Shown: in pieces, positions 46,075 to 54,976 of the stretch
Position numbering within the stretch: the stretch's first letter is position 1
Layout of the letters: the number at the start of each line of letters is the position of its first letter
Assembly: GCF_000429165.1 (NCBI RefSeq)
Contig: NZ_KE386853.1
Span: forward strand, 176,513-240,512
Length of the DNA stretch: 64,000 nucleotides
Direction: 5' to 3'
Origin: Acetobacter nitrogenifigens DSM 23921 = NBRC 105050
GTDB taxonomy: Bacteria > Pseudomonadota > Alphaproteobacteria > Acetobacterales > Acetobacteraceae
Program-made: the position numbers and the translations under genes
The notes under the pieces: model-generated
Database searches by the model: none
What the model saw: only the letters and a program-made list of their open reading frames with translations
What the model was told of the DNA's origin: nothing

Positions 46075-46105
46075 CAAAAAAGCGCCGTCCGGCGAGGGAT
46101 GGCGC
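46075..46105 (-). terminator. Intrinsic terminator of the TIGR02300 gene
   Basis: GCGCCGTCC (46082-46090) pairs with GGATGGCGC (46097-46105), one G-T pair, 6-base loop; on the minus strand a run of six Ts follows (A-run 46076-46081). It lies 79 bp past the stop at 46184. Confidence 0.82.
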
Positions 46106-46183
46106 GGAGATACGTGACCGTATGAACAAGGTGCTGCGTCCAACTGACGGTTGGATCGCAGCATCGCCTACCGGATGCGGTTC

Positions 46184-46516
46184 TTACGAGTCGTGTTCGT
46201 CTTGTTCCGGATTGACGTCGATATCGTTGCCGATGTCGTCGGCGTCGTCATCGAGATCTTCGCTATCTTCGATCACGCCGTCGTCTTCCGCGTCGTCATC
46301 GGTGTCGAGATCGATATCGTCGCCGGCCTCGTCATCTTTTGCGATCGGCTTCACCGGCGCGCTGGGGACGCCGTCATTGGCGCGCCGCAGGCGCGGCGCT
46401 TCGAACGGCTGTTCCGCGCCGCATTTCGGGCAGACTGCGGGGCTCGCATTAAGGTCGTAGAAACGCGTGCCGCAGGACACGCAAACGCGTTTTGTTCCGA
46501 GTTCGGGCTGAGCCAT
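46184..46516 (-). CDS. FYDLN-acid domain protein (TIGR02300)
   Basis: A 110-residue protein with an N-terminal zinc ribbon (CVSCGTRFYDLN ... CPKCG) followed by a highly acidic tail of Asp/Glu runs. The start at 46516 (MAQPELGTKR) fits the family; longer in-frame starts lack family features. This family normally sits next to aroA-cmk-rpsA in alphaproteobacteria; here cmk is next (divergent) but aroA is missing. The function is unknown; a metal- or nucleic-acid-binding role is possible. Confidence 0.9.
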   Translation of the reverse strand: MAQPELGTKRVCVSCGTRFYDLNASPAVCPKCGAEQPFEAPRLRRANDGVPSAPVKPIAKDDEAGDDIDLDTDDDAEDDGVIEDSEDLDDDADDIGNDIDVNPEQDEHDS

Positions 46517-46830
46517 CGTGAGCCTGTGGATCCTACTGTGGTGTGGATACTGAGCGAAGCACCCGCCCTTACGTTTATGTCGATGAGGGGGGTATCGATC
46601 CGACTTAGGGCGCTGGCAAATGCCAGCTTGCGGGCTCCATGTCAAATAAACCGTGCCTTGGGGCGGGCTGATTTCCTGAACTTTTGCCTGAGGGAGAACT
46701 GTGCGGGGAGCAATGCGCACCCGGTGGCCGCACGGAACACGTTATCGCATGGACTTGGCCAGCGTCGGCAATTAGAGACCGGCAAGGCGACATTGTGCCG
46801 TCATCGAATCGGTTGAGGAGACAGAAAACC
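46517..46830. other. TIGR02300-cmk divergent intergenic region
   Basis: It holds the promoters of both genes by position. No aroA remnant could be recognised. Open frames reaching into it upstream of cmk lack family sequence. Confidence 0.4.
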
Positions 46831-47484
46831 ATGGTGAGACAGCCGTTCGTCGTCGCCGTCGATGGGCCTGCCGCCGCCGGGAAAGGCACGCTGGCCAAAA
46901 GATTGGCGGATGAAATCGGTCTCCCGTATCTCGATACAGGCTTGCTGTATCGCGCCGTGGCGCGGCGGATGCTCGACGCGTCTGAGGACCCGGCGCATAC
47001 GTCCGGTCTTGAGCAGGCGGAGGGACTGTCGCCCGAGGACCTGCTGAGGGGCGACCTGAGAGTCCCGGAGGTTGACCGTGCGGCCAGTCTTGTGGCGCGC
47101 CAGCCGGAGGTGCGGCATGCGCTGGTGGGCGTCCAGCGCCGTTTCGCCGACGAACGTGGCGCAGTGCTTGATGGCCGCGACATCGGCACGGTCATCTTTC
47201 CCGACGCGTTGGTGAAGTTGTACGTGACGGCCTCGCCTGCGGCGCGCGCGTTGCGCCGCTACCTGCAGACCGGCGGCGATACGACGCGCCCAGGATGGGA
47301 GGAGGAACTCCGCGAGATCGAGACGTCAATTCGCGCGCGCGACGAGGCTGACTCTGCGCGCGAGGCGGCGCCCCTGCGTATGGCGGAGGACGCTGTAATG
47401 ATCGTCACCGATGATATGGATGCGAACGCTGTTCTTGCGGAGGCCATACGGATCGTCAGGGAGCGTCTGGCCGCAGCGGATTGA
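46831..47484 (+). CDS. cmk: Cytidylate kinase
   Basis: Phosphorylates CMP/dCMP. The 217-residue protein begins VRQPFVVAVDGPAAAGKGTLA with the P-loop GPAAAGKGT, then LPYLDTGLLYRAVA, LDGRDIGTVIFPDA and KLYVTASPAARALRR, all Cmk signatures. The start at 46831 is set by a GAGGAG ribosome-binding site 10 bases upstream. No rpsA follows; instead a transglutaminase converges with a 9-bp gap. Confidence 0.95.
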   Translation: MVRQPFVVAVDGPAAAGKGTLAKRLADEIGLPYLDTGLLYRAVARRMLDASEDPAHTSGLEQAEGLSPEDLLRGDLRVPEVDRAASLVARQPEVRHALVGVQRRFADERGAVLDGRDIGTVIFPDALVKLYVTASPAARALRRYLQTGGDTTRPGWEEELREIETSIRARDEADSAREAAPLRMAEDAVMIVTDDMDANAVLAEAIRIVRERLAAAD

Positions 47485-47493
47485 ACGCGGCGG

Positions 47494-48300
47494 TTAAAAT
47501 TCCTCGTAAGTCGTGACGGAAAAATTCCGCAGTATATGCGGTCCGAACGACGTGGAGATCGCGACGTCGGATGCGTCGCGACCGCGCGCAATGACGATAC
47601 GTCCGATGCGTGGCTCGTTGTGGCGGGCGTCAAACGTGTACCAGCCCCCGTCCAGCCAGACTTCAAACCACGCGGAAAAATCCATCGGATCTGGAAGCTG
47701 CGGCACGCCGATGTCCCCGAGATATCCGGTGCAGTAGCGCGCTGGGATGTTCATGCACCGGCATAAAGTCACAGCAAGATGCGCGAAATCCCTGCAGACA
47801 CCGACGCGCTCATTCCACGCGTCGTAGGCGGAGCGCGTGTTGCGAGCCAGTCCGTAATTGAACTTGAGGTGGTTGTGCACATAGTCGACGATCGCCTGCA
47901 CACGAGCCCCGCCCATGGGCGTGTGACCGAACAGGGACCATGCCAGCCCGGACATAAGATCGGTTTCGCAATAGCGGCTGCCAAGCAGAAAGACGAGCAC
48001 ATCGGGCGGCAGATCCTGCACCGGCGTCTGCCACGCGTCGACCGCCTGTCTCTCATGGCGTCCGCTGTCTGAGACGGTGAATTCAGCCCACGTGCGCATG
48101 ACGCCTGCGGGCGCCAGAAGCCGCGTGCAGCGGTTGCCAAAACCATCGACATACCGTTGCGCTGGAACCTGTGGTTCGAAGTAAGCTCGCTGCGGCGTGA
48201 CCAGGTCGGTTTCGCGCTCAGGGCGAATGTCGAGCATCAGGACGACGGGCGTGGGCGCAGGGAATTCAATCGAAATATCGTAACCGGCGCGAATCCGCAT
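47494..48300 (-). CDS. Transglutaminase-like family protein
   Basis: A 268-residue protein with a bacterial transglutaminase N-terminal region and core. Catalytic residues in view: Cys in VGVCRDFAHL, His in the segment FSAWFEVWLDGGWYTFDARHN (Trp/Phe-rich) and Asp in DARHN. Such proteins may act as cysteine peptidases; the substrate is unknown. No signal peptide is seen. It ends 9 bp from cmk, which converges on it. Confidence 0.88.
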   Translation of the reverse strand: MRIRAGYDISIEFPAPTPVVLMLDIRPERETDLVTPQRAYFEPQVPAQRYVDGFGNRCTRLLAPAGVMRTWAEFTVSDSGRHERQAVDAWQTPVQDLPPDVLVFLLGSRYCETDLMSGLAWSLFGHTPMGGARVQAIVDYVHNHLKFNYGLARNTRSAYDAWNERVGVCRDFAHLAVTLCRCMNIPARYCTGYLGDIGVPQLPDPMDFSAWFEVWLDGGWYTFDARHNEPRIGRIVIARGRDASDVAISTSFGPHILRNFSVTTYEEF

Positions 48301-48473
48301 GTGGGCCTGCCTCTTTCTGGTGACGCAGGCCGACGGGTTCGCGGGCTGCGGCGCGTAACGCGTCGGACGCCGTGCGGTCCGTTTCGAATCGCCAGTTTCG
48401 CGCTATGGTATGGTCATAACACTATCGGACACAATTGGTTCGATTCCAGATTGGTTTGGATGACTGGCAAGAG

Positions 48474-49325
48474 ATGACGCGTCTTTATAACCCCCTGACG
48501 GCGCCTGACGCACCAGATGCGGATGACCACGCGCCCAATTCGGGCGGATTGCTGGGCGAGAAAGACCCTGCGCCTGTAGCCGTTCATGGGGGGGCGGACG
48601 CGCGGTCGCCATTCCTGTTGGTCAGCGATCACGCCGGGCAGGCAATTCCGGGCGATCTGGCTGACCTTGGGGTGACGGAGGCGGATCGTCGACGTCACAT
48701 CGGCTGGGATATCGGCATCGACGGGGTGGGGCGGAAGCTGGCGCGGATTTTGGGCTCGTTCCTGATCGAGCAGGTCTATTCGCGCCTTGTGATCGACTGC
48801 AACCGTGCGCCCGGTCACCCGACGGCCATCGTTTCGATCAGCGACGGCACTGAGGTGCCCGCCAATATCGGGCTGTCGACAGCAGACGCATCGCTGCGTA
48901 CGGCGGAGATATTCGACCCCTATCATGCCCGGATCGGGGAGGAGCTGGACAGGCGCAGTGCGATGGGGCTCGAGACCTTTCTGATCGCGCTGCATAGCTT
49001 CACGCCGAAAATGGGCGGTGTGGAGCGCCCCTGGCAGGCTGGCGTGCTGCACAATCATGATCCCCGTTTTGGTCGCATAGTGCTCGACGCGTTGCGGGCT
49101 GACGGGCTGACGGTCGGCGATAATGAGCCTTATGTTTTGACTGACACCAGCGACTATACGGTGCCGATGCACGGGGAGAAGCGCGGCGTTCCGCATATCG
49201 AACTGGAAATTCGTCAGGACCTGATCGAAAGCGAAGCCGGGCAGGGAGAGTGGGCGGAACGGCTCGCGCGTATCCTGCCGGCCGCGCGAGCCCGTTATCG
49301 CGCGCTATACGGAGCCCACGCGTGA
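48474..49325 (+). CDS. N-formylglutamate amidohydrolase
   Basis: Hydrolyses N-formylglutamate or similar N-acyl amino acids. The 283-residue protein shows LLVSDHAGQAIP, HIGWDIGID, VYSRLVIDCNR, ALHSFTP and HIELEIRQDLI, typical of the family. A TTG at 48435 would add 13 residues; the ATG at 48474 is preferred. It overlaps aroE by 4 bp (GTGA), so the two are coupled. Confidence 0.88.
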   Translation: MTRLYNPLTAPDAPDADDHAPNSGGLLGEKDPAPVAVHGGADARSPFLLVSDHAGQAIPGDLADLGVTEADRRRHIGWDIGIDGVGRKLARILGSFLIEQVYSRLVIDCNRAPGHPTAIVSISDGTEVPANIGLSTADASLRTAEIFDPYHARIGEELDRRSAMGLETFLIALHSFTPKMGGVERPWQAGVLHNHDPRFGRIVLDALRADGLTVGDNEPYVLTDTSDYTVPMHGEKRGVPHIELEIRQDLIESEAGQGEWAERLARILPAARARYRALYGAHA

Positions 49326-50218
49326 TCGGACGCATTACCGGCGCGGCCAGACTGGCGGGTGTGATCGGGCGTCCGGTCAGTCACTCGCTCTCGCCAATCC
49401 TGCATAACTACTGGCTGGCGCGCCTCGGGGTAGACGGCGCTTATGTGCCGTTGCCTGTCGCATCCGGTCGCTTTGTAGACGCCGTGCGCGGCTTGCAGGC
49501 GGCTGGATTCCGGGGCGCCAACGTCACCATTCCCTACAAGGAAGAGGCGTACGCTCTGGCGGATAGTCTAGATCCGCTCGCGCGGGTTGCGGGGTCGGTG
49601 AATACGCTGATTTTCCGTGACGATGGCGGCGTGCATGGCGCATCGACCGACGGTTTCGGGTTTCTGGCGTCCCTTGAAGACGCTGGCGTCGATGTAAAAA
49701 CTCTGCCTGGAAAAGGCCCGGCGCTGCTGTTGGGCGCGGGTGGCGCCGCGCGCTCTGTCGCCCTGGCGTTGCTGGAGCGTGGGGTTGCGGTGTGTGTGTC
49801 AAACCGGACGGACGAACGGGCGCGGGCTCTGGTCGAGGAACTTGGCGCGGCGTGGAGCGAGCACGTTGGCGCGGCGTGCCCTGAACTGTCCGTGATACCA
49901 TGGGATGCGTGGCAGTCTGAGTTGAACGGCTTTTCGCTTCTTGTGAACTCGACGTCTCTGGGCATGCATGGGGGGCCGGACGAAGCGTTCGCGCCTGATC
50001 TCGGGGCTGCGGGCGACGATCTGGCCGTATCGGACATCGTCTATGTCCCGCTTGAAACCGGACTGCTGCGTGCGGCGCGGGCAAGAGGTCTTCGCACAGT
50101 GGGCGGCCTCGGCATGTTGTTGCATCAGGCGCGGCCCGGCTTTCGCGCGTGGTTCGGCGCGGAGGCGACGGTCGACGCCGCCACGGTGGCCCATGTCATG
50201 GCCGCGTTGAAGCGTTGA
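49322..50218 (+). CDS. aroE: Shikimate dehydrogenase
   Basis: NADPH-dependent step of aromatic amino-acid synthesis. The 298-residue protein begins at a GTG that overlaps the previous stop; GRPVSHSLSPILHN and NVTIPYKEEA (catalytic Lys), the nucleotide site GAGGAARSVALAL and NRT, and the end motif GLGMLLHQ are all present. A longer in-frame start reads through the upstream gene and is rejected. Followed by coaE and dnaQ in the usual alphaproteobacterial order. Confidence 0.95.
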   Translation: MIGRITGAARLAGVIGRPVSHSLSPILHNYWLARLGVDGAYVPLPVASGRFVDAVRGLQAAGFRGANVTIPYKEEAYALADSLDPLARVAGSVNTLIFRDDGGVHGASTDGFGFLASLEDAGVDVKTLPGKGPALLLGAGGAARSVALALLERGVAVCVSNRTDERARALVEELGAAWSEHVGAACPELSVIPWDAWQSELNGFSLLVNSTSLGMHGGPDEAFAPDLGAAGDDLAVSDIVYVPLETGLLRAARARGLRTVGGLGMLLHQARPGFRAWFGAEATVDAATVAHVMAALKR

Positions 50219-50254
50219 AGCGACGCGACCAGACGACCGGGTGAGGAAGCGTTC

Positions 50255-50863
50255 ATGAAGATCATCGGCCTGACCGGCGGAATGGGCATGGGGAAAACCA
50301 CGGTCGCCGGGATGTTTCGTAGAGCCGGGTTCCCCGTGTTCGATTCGGACCAGGAAGTGCATCGTCTGCAGGGACCCGGCGGGCGGGCTGTCGGCGCCAT
50401 AGCGCGGCTGGTCCCCGATGCGCTTCGCCCCGGAGCGCCGGGCGGAAAGGGAGACTCCATCGATCGGTCGGCGCTCAGGCGGGCGGTCATCGGGGATGGC
50501 TCCCTGATCGCGAAGCTGGAGGCGATCCTTCACCCCATGGTTTTCGCCTCCAGAAAAAAATTCCTCGCGGCGTGCAGGCGGGCGCGCTTTCCGTGGGTCG
50601 TGGTCGATGTGCCGCTGTTGTTCGAGACGGGCGCTGATCGCGCCTGTGACGTGACGGTCGTGGTGTCGGCCCCCCGCACGACGCAGATCCGCCGGATTGC
50701 GCGCAGGCGCGGCATGAGCCTTGCGGATGCTGAGCGTCTGATCGCCCGCCAGATGCCGGATCGCGAGAAACGGCGTCGGGCCGACAGGGTGATACGAAGC
50801 GGCCTTTCAAAGACGGACACGGCGCTGCAGGTAAGGCGTCTGGTCAGGGAGTTGCGTGGATGA
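50255..50863 (+). CDS. coaE: Dephospho-CoA kinase
   Basis: Last step of CoA synthesis. The 202-residue protein has the P-loop GLTGGMGMGKTTVA, FDSDQEVH, HPMVF and VVDVPLLFETGAD, all CoaE hallmarks. GAGGAAG precedes the start by 8 bases. It overlaps dnaQ by 4 bp (ATGA), so translation is coupled. Confidence 0.95.
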   Translation: MKIIGLTGGMGMGKTTVAGMFRRAGFPVFDSDQEVHRLQGPGGRAVGAIARLVPDALRPGAPGGKGDSIDRSALRRAVIGDGSLIAKLEAILHPMVFASRKKFLAACRRARFPWVVVDVPLLFETGADRACDVTVVVSAPRTTQIRRIARRRGMSLADAERLIARQMPDREKRRRADRVIRSGLSKTDTALQVRRLVRELRG

Positions 50864-51534
50864 AGCGGGCTGTTCTCTTCGATACTGAAACCACGGGTCT
50901 GGAGCCCCTGAAGGGCGACCGCGTGATCGAAATCGCGGCCTTGGAGCTGGTGGGCGATCTGCCGACAGGGCGCCAGTTCCACGTGCTTATCGATCCGGAA
51001 CGGGATGTCCCGGCCGAGGCGACGCGCGTTCACGGATTTTCACGCGCAGATCTGGATGGAAAGCCTAAATTCGCGGAAGTGTTTGAGGAATTTCTCGAAT
51101 TTATCGCTGACGACGACCTGATCGCGCATAATGCGCGCTTCGACTTCGGCTTCCTCAACGCGGAGCTGGCCCGTGTCGATCGCCCGCCGCTTGCGGAGAC
51201 GCGGATGATCGATACGCTCGATCTCGCACGCGAGCGCTTCCCTGGCATGCCCAACAGCCTCGACGCGTTGTGCCGTCGCTATAACATCGACCTTTCAGCC
51301 CGAACCACCCATAACGCGCTGCTCGACTGCCAGCTGCTGGCTGACGTTTACGTCGAGCTTATGGGAGGACGGCAGCACGGGCTCGGCCTTGGCGTGGAGA
51401 GCGGCGAAGCGCCATCTGCGCGCTACGTAGGCCCCGAGTCGCGGCGGCCGGTCTTGATTCGGCCAGACGCGGAGGTTCTGGCTGCACATGACGCTTTCGT
51501 TATCTCCATGCCTGAACCGGTATGGAAGACGTAG
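50860..51534 (+). CDS. dnaQ: DNA polymerase III epsilon subunit
   Basis: Proofreading 3'-5' exonuclease of the replicative polymerase. The 224-residue protein shows Exo I FDTETTGLEP (D8, E10), Exo II HNARFDFGFLN and Exo III HNALLDCQLLADVY, with the catalytic His and Asp. The C-terminal ~50 residues are less conserved and would bind the alpha subunit. The clamp-binding motif was not clear. Confidence 0.95.
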   Translation: MKRAVLFDTETTGLEPLKGDRVIEIAALELVGDLPTGRQFHVLIDPERDVPAEATRVHGFSRADLDGKPKFAEVFEEFLEFIADDDLIAHNARFDFGFLNAELARVDRPPLAETRMIDTLDLARERFPGMPNSLDALCRRYNIDLSARTTHNALLDCQLLADVYVELMGGRQHGLGLGVESGEAPSARYVGPESRRPVLIRPDAEVLAAHDAFVISMPEPVWKT

Positions 51535-51691
51535 CGGCGCCCATGAATTCTGTACTGCGATAATCGGGGACGTAAGGCCGATGTATGCGCGTCGCGCTGA
51601 ACTCGCGGCGCTTTTTTTTCATTCGGTCGCCAATCGCCGCGCCGTGCGTTTATGCATTTAGGCAAGAAAAACAGAAGAGAGAGGCGTGTTC

Positions 51692-52267
51692 ATGCTGCGA
51701 GCGATGTTGGCGGGGGTGTGTCTGGCGGGCGCGATCATGGCTTCGACGCCTGCACGTGCGGACGTGAAAGCAGGCGGGGTCACCTTCCCGGATACGTTTA
51801 ACGTTTACGGCAAGACGCTGCACCTGAATGGCGTTGGTGTGCGTGTATTTTATCATTTGGTCGACGGTTATGCGACGGCGCTTTACCTGCCGGAGGTCGC
51901 TCGCACTACCGAAGCCATCGAGAGCGCGCCCAATCCGAAGGTGATCTATTCCGTCTTTCTGCACGGAGCGTCGGCCGAACGCATGCGATCCGAATATGAC
52001 ACGATTCACACAGCTTTTTGCGCTAAAGAGACGTGCCATCCAGAGCAGGAAGAAAGCTACAAGAAGTTTCTCGGTTACCTGACGGCTGCGGACTCTCACG
52101 CAACGCAGACGATCGTCATCGACGACACCGGCGTCCTGCTGCTTCGCAATAATGTGCGGATCGGAAACGTGAACGACCCGCTATTTGGCCAGGCGCTGAT
52201 CAAGTCGCTGGTCGGGCCGGCCTCGCCGACCGAAAGCTATCGCAACGCGATTATCGGCGGGGGCTGA
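51692..52267 (+). CDS. Exported chalcone-isomerase-fold protein
   Basis: The 191-residue protein has a signal peptide (MLRAMLAGVCLAGAIMAS, cleavage ARA-DV) and a chalcone-isomerase-like domain (GVTFPDTFNVYGKTLHLNGV; VFYHLVDGYATALYLPE). Bacterial members are not flavonoid enzymes in general; the role may be lipid or fatty-acid binding in the envelope. The start at 51692 has GAGAGG seven bases upstream; a GTG at 51686 would add two residues. Stands alone. Confidence 0.82.
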   Translation: MLRAMLAGVCLAGAIMASTPARADVKAGGVTFPDTFNVYGKTLHLNGVGVRVFYHLVDGYATALYLPEVARTTEAIESAPNPKVIYSVFLHGASAERMRSEYDTIHTAFCAKETCHPEQEESYKKFLGYLTAADSHATQTIVIDDTGVLLLRNNVRIGNVNDPLFGQALIKSLVGPASPTESYRNAIIGGG

Positions 52268-52352
52268 ACCTCCGCGCGTATGTGTTGCAGCTACGGTCCG
52301 GCGACCCTGCGTCTCTCTGTCGGGTTGTCGATTGGGCGAGCGGACGCAGGCG

Positions 52353-53951
52353 TCAGGCTGCGAGGGTGACTATGGCGGCGAGGCCGTGCGGCGAGCGGTT
52401 GCGCAAGACAATGTCGCCGCCTTGGCCGCGTATGATGGTCCGGGCGATTGACAGTCCCAGTCCCGTTCCGCCCGTTTCGCGATTGCGGCTTTCCTCTGCG
52501 CGGACGAAGGGTTCGAACATGCGTTCAAGCTCGCATTCCGGCAGCCCCGGCCCGTCGTCTTCGATCCTGACGACGATTTCTCCGTCCGGCTTCTTGCCCA
52601 GCGTCACACGGGCGCCGCCGCCATAAGCGATCGCATTGCCGATCAGGTTCGTCAGCGCCCGCTTTAACGAGAGCGGTCTGGCTCTGATGATGACCGGCGG
52701 CGGATCGCCGAGAAGCTCTATCTTGTCGGCGATGTCGGGGCGCGCCTCGGTAAAGTCGTCGACTATGGTTTGGGCCAGAGCGGTCAGATCGAGCGATGAC
52801 ACCGGTTCTCGGCTTGCGCTGTCGCGACCGAAGGCGAGCGTCGCTTCGACCATGGCGGAAAGCTCGTTCAGGTCGGCGAGAAATTTCTGACGCATCTCAT
52901 CGTCGTCGATGAATTCCGCTCTCAGTTTCAGGCGAGTGATTGGCGTGCGCAGATCGTGTCCGATCGCGGTGAGCAGAAGCGTTCTGTCAGAGACGAAACG
53001 CCGGATACGCGCGGCCATGGCGTTGAAGGCGGCCGCAGCGCGGGCAATTTCCAGCGGGCCGTTTTCTGGCAATGGGGGCCCGCTGTCGTCTGGCGCCAGA
53101 GCCTCCGCCGCAGCAGCCAGGGTGCCTACCGGCGCGATCAACCGCCGTACGCCCCATACGATCAGCAACCCGCCGGCTGCAGTCATAAGGCCAAAGGCAA
53201 GAGGGAACAGGGGCGAGCTGAAAGGGGTCGCGACAGGAATGCGGAACCGGGCAATCAGCCACCGTGTGTCGTCGGGAAGCTGGAACGCCAATCCCCGTGC
53301 GCGCCCGGAGGGACTGTTCAACGCCATGATGTGTTGTGGCCGCCAGCGCAGGGGGATGCCGAGCGCGCGTCGGGGCGCCGGGCGAGACGGATCGATATCG
53401 GGGTGAATGCCGCCGAGATCGCTGAACGGTGAGCCTTCGCCCTGAGGCATGTGGGGCGGCGGTCCGTTGCGGGAAAACGTCCCCCCGTTGGCGTCGTCTG
53501 GTCCGTGGAAGGGATGAAAGCCCGGGTCCATCTCCATGGGCGGCGGAGGCCGTGTGGGGTCGTCGCCCGGTCGTCCGTCCGGAGTTCGGCGGGGCCCCAG
53601 CGGTTCCTCGCCGAGCATGAAAAGTACGCCCTGCGACTCACGGGTCGTGATCTCGCGGGACATATCGGCGTCCGGCTGGTTGGCGAGACGTATCTGGAGC
53701 ATGTCGGAAGCCAGATGCTCGACGACTGCGCTACGGTCTTCGGGCTCGGCTTCGGCCACGGTTCTGTAGACCATAACGGTCCGTGCGATCGCCTGATGCT
53801 CGGCCAGACGTTCGTCGAATGCGATGCGGTCCAGCGTCTCGATCGTCAGTCCGACGATCTCGATGACCGCGAGACCGACGATGAGCAGCAGGCTGGTCCG
53901 CGCGGCGAGGGACGACGGCACGAAGGGCAACTTGAACGATTTCAGGGTCAT
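52353..53951 (-). CDS. Sensor histidine kinase (EnvZ-like)
   Basis: Membrane kinase partnered with the response regulator upstream. Two helices (LLLIVGLAVIEIVG and LAFGLMTAAGGLLIVWG) flank a periplasmic domain, followed by HAMP, the phospho-acceptor region IGHDLRTPITRLKLR, the N box LTNLIGNAIAYGG and G boxes EDDGPGLP and GGTGLGLSIA. The periplasmic domain carries a long Pro/His/Asp/Met-rich stretch (bases about 53400-53620). Start set at 53951; an in-frame GTG at 54083 overlaps the regulator gene and would add 44 residues. The stimulus is unknown. Confidence 0.9.
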   Translation of the reverse strand: MTLKSFKLPFVPSSLAARTSLLLIVGLAVIEIVGLTIETLDRIAFDERLAEHQAIARTVMVYRTVAEAEPEDRSAVVEHLASDMLQIRLANQPDADMSREITTRESQGVLFMLGEEPLGPRRTPDGRPGDDPTRPPPPMEMDPGFHPFHGPDDANGGTFSRNGPPPHMPQGEGSPFSDLGGIHPDIDPSRPAPRRALGIPLRWRPQHIMALNSPSGRARGLAFQLPDDTRWLIARFRIPVATPFSSPLFPLAFGLMTAAGGLLIVWGVRRLIAPVGTLAAAAEALAPDDSGPPLPENGPLEIARAAAAFNAMAARIRRFVSDRTLLLTAIGHDLRTPITRLKLRAEFIDDDEMRQKFLADLNELSAMVEATLAFGRDSASREPVSSLDLTALAQTIVDDFTEARPDIADKIELLGDPPPVIIRARPLSLKRALTNLIGNAIAYGGGARVTLGKKPDGEIVVRIEDDGPGLPECELERMFEPFVRAEESRNRETGGTGLGLSIARTIIRGQGGDIVLRNRSPHGLAAIVTLAA

Positions 53952-54039
53952 GCCGGTCTGTGATCCGGACGCAGGGCGCACCGCGGAAGCGGCTGGCCCC
54001 GCGTCGTTCGAGGCGGGAGCGACGTCTGGTGGCTGAGTT

Positions 54040-54756
54040 TCAGATGCGTTCGACGTCTGTCGCGAGAACGTAACCGCCGCCACGAACCGTCTTGATCAGC
54101 TGCGCGTTCCGGCCATCGTCCTCAAGCTTGCGACGCAGGCGGCTGACGGCGACGTCGATGGCGCGGTCGAACGGGCCGGCCTGACGACCGCGCAACAGGT
54201 CGAGCAACATATCACGGGTCAACACGCGGTTGGCGCGTTCAAGCAGCGCCAGCAACAGATCGTATTCACCGCCAGTGAGCGGCACTTCCGCGCCGTCGGG
54301 GTTCAGCAGGCGGCGGCGGGGGATTTCGAGGGTCCATCCGGCGAAATTGATCTGCCGCACCTCGCCTGAACCCTGCTCCTGCGTTTCCGAGGCGCGCCGC
54401 AGCACGGCGCGAATCCGCGCGAGCAGTTCGCGCGGGTTGAAGGGCTTGGGCACGTAATCGTCGGCGCCGAGTTCCAGGCCGATGATCCGATCCGTCTCGT
54501 CGCCCATCGCGGTCAGCATGATGATGGGAACGTTCGCCTGCGAACGGAGCCACCGTGCGATATCCAGACCGGACTCGCCTGGAAGCATCAGGTCGAGCAC
54601 CACCATCTGGTAATGCCCGCTGTTCCATGCCCTGCGGGCTTCACGGCCATCGCGGGCGGCTGTGACCCGCATCTGATTGCGTTCGAGGAATCTCGACAGC
54701 AAATCACGAATTTCACGATCATCATCTACGACAAGGATATGTGGCGACTGTTCCAT
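54040..54756 (-). CDS. OmpR-family response regulator
   Basis: DNA-binding regulator, 238 residues. Receiver: acidic ILVVDDD (11-13), phospho-acceptor D55 in VVLDLMLPG, KP in YVPKPFN; winged helix at the C-terminus ends with VSRLRRKLEDDGRNAQLIKTVRGGGYVL. OmpR-like pattern with the EnvZ-type kinase downstream. Start at 54756 (MEQSPHILVV) is chosen by family; in-frame bases up to 54822 would add 22 residues. Target genes are not known. Confidence 0.94.
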   Translation of the reverse strand: MEQSPHILVVDDDREIRDLLSRFLERNQMRVTAARDGREARRAWNSGHYQMVVLDLMLPGESGLDIARWLRSQANVPIIMLTAMGDETDRIIGLELGADDYVPKPFNPRELLARIRAVLRRASETQEQGSGEVRQINFAGWTLEIPRRRLLNPDGAEVPLTGGEYDLLLALLERANRVLTRDMLLDLLRGRQAGPFDRAIDVAVSRLRRKLEDDGRNAQLIKTVRGGGYVLATDVERI

Positions 54757-54976
54757 GCCGCAAGTATAGGCGAAGTTATCGAGTAAAGGCAGATGGTGTT
54801 TCACTATGTTGCACTTATACATCCAGATACATCAAACTTGTGAACTTGGTCGTTTCTCCGACTCTGGCGCCTGTTCTGGCAAAGCGCCTGTGCGACAGAA
54901 AACGTCGTTCGACGTGACAGAACGGGGTCGTTCATGCTGTTGACTGGGTATGAGAAGCGCATCGCGGGAGAGACGC

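Noticed and set aside
48431..48450. GGTTCGATTCC resembling a tRNA T-arm
   Set aside because: The T stem pairs only three to four bases and no acceptor or anticodon arm is found in the 70 bases upstream.
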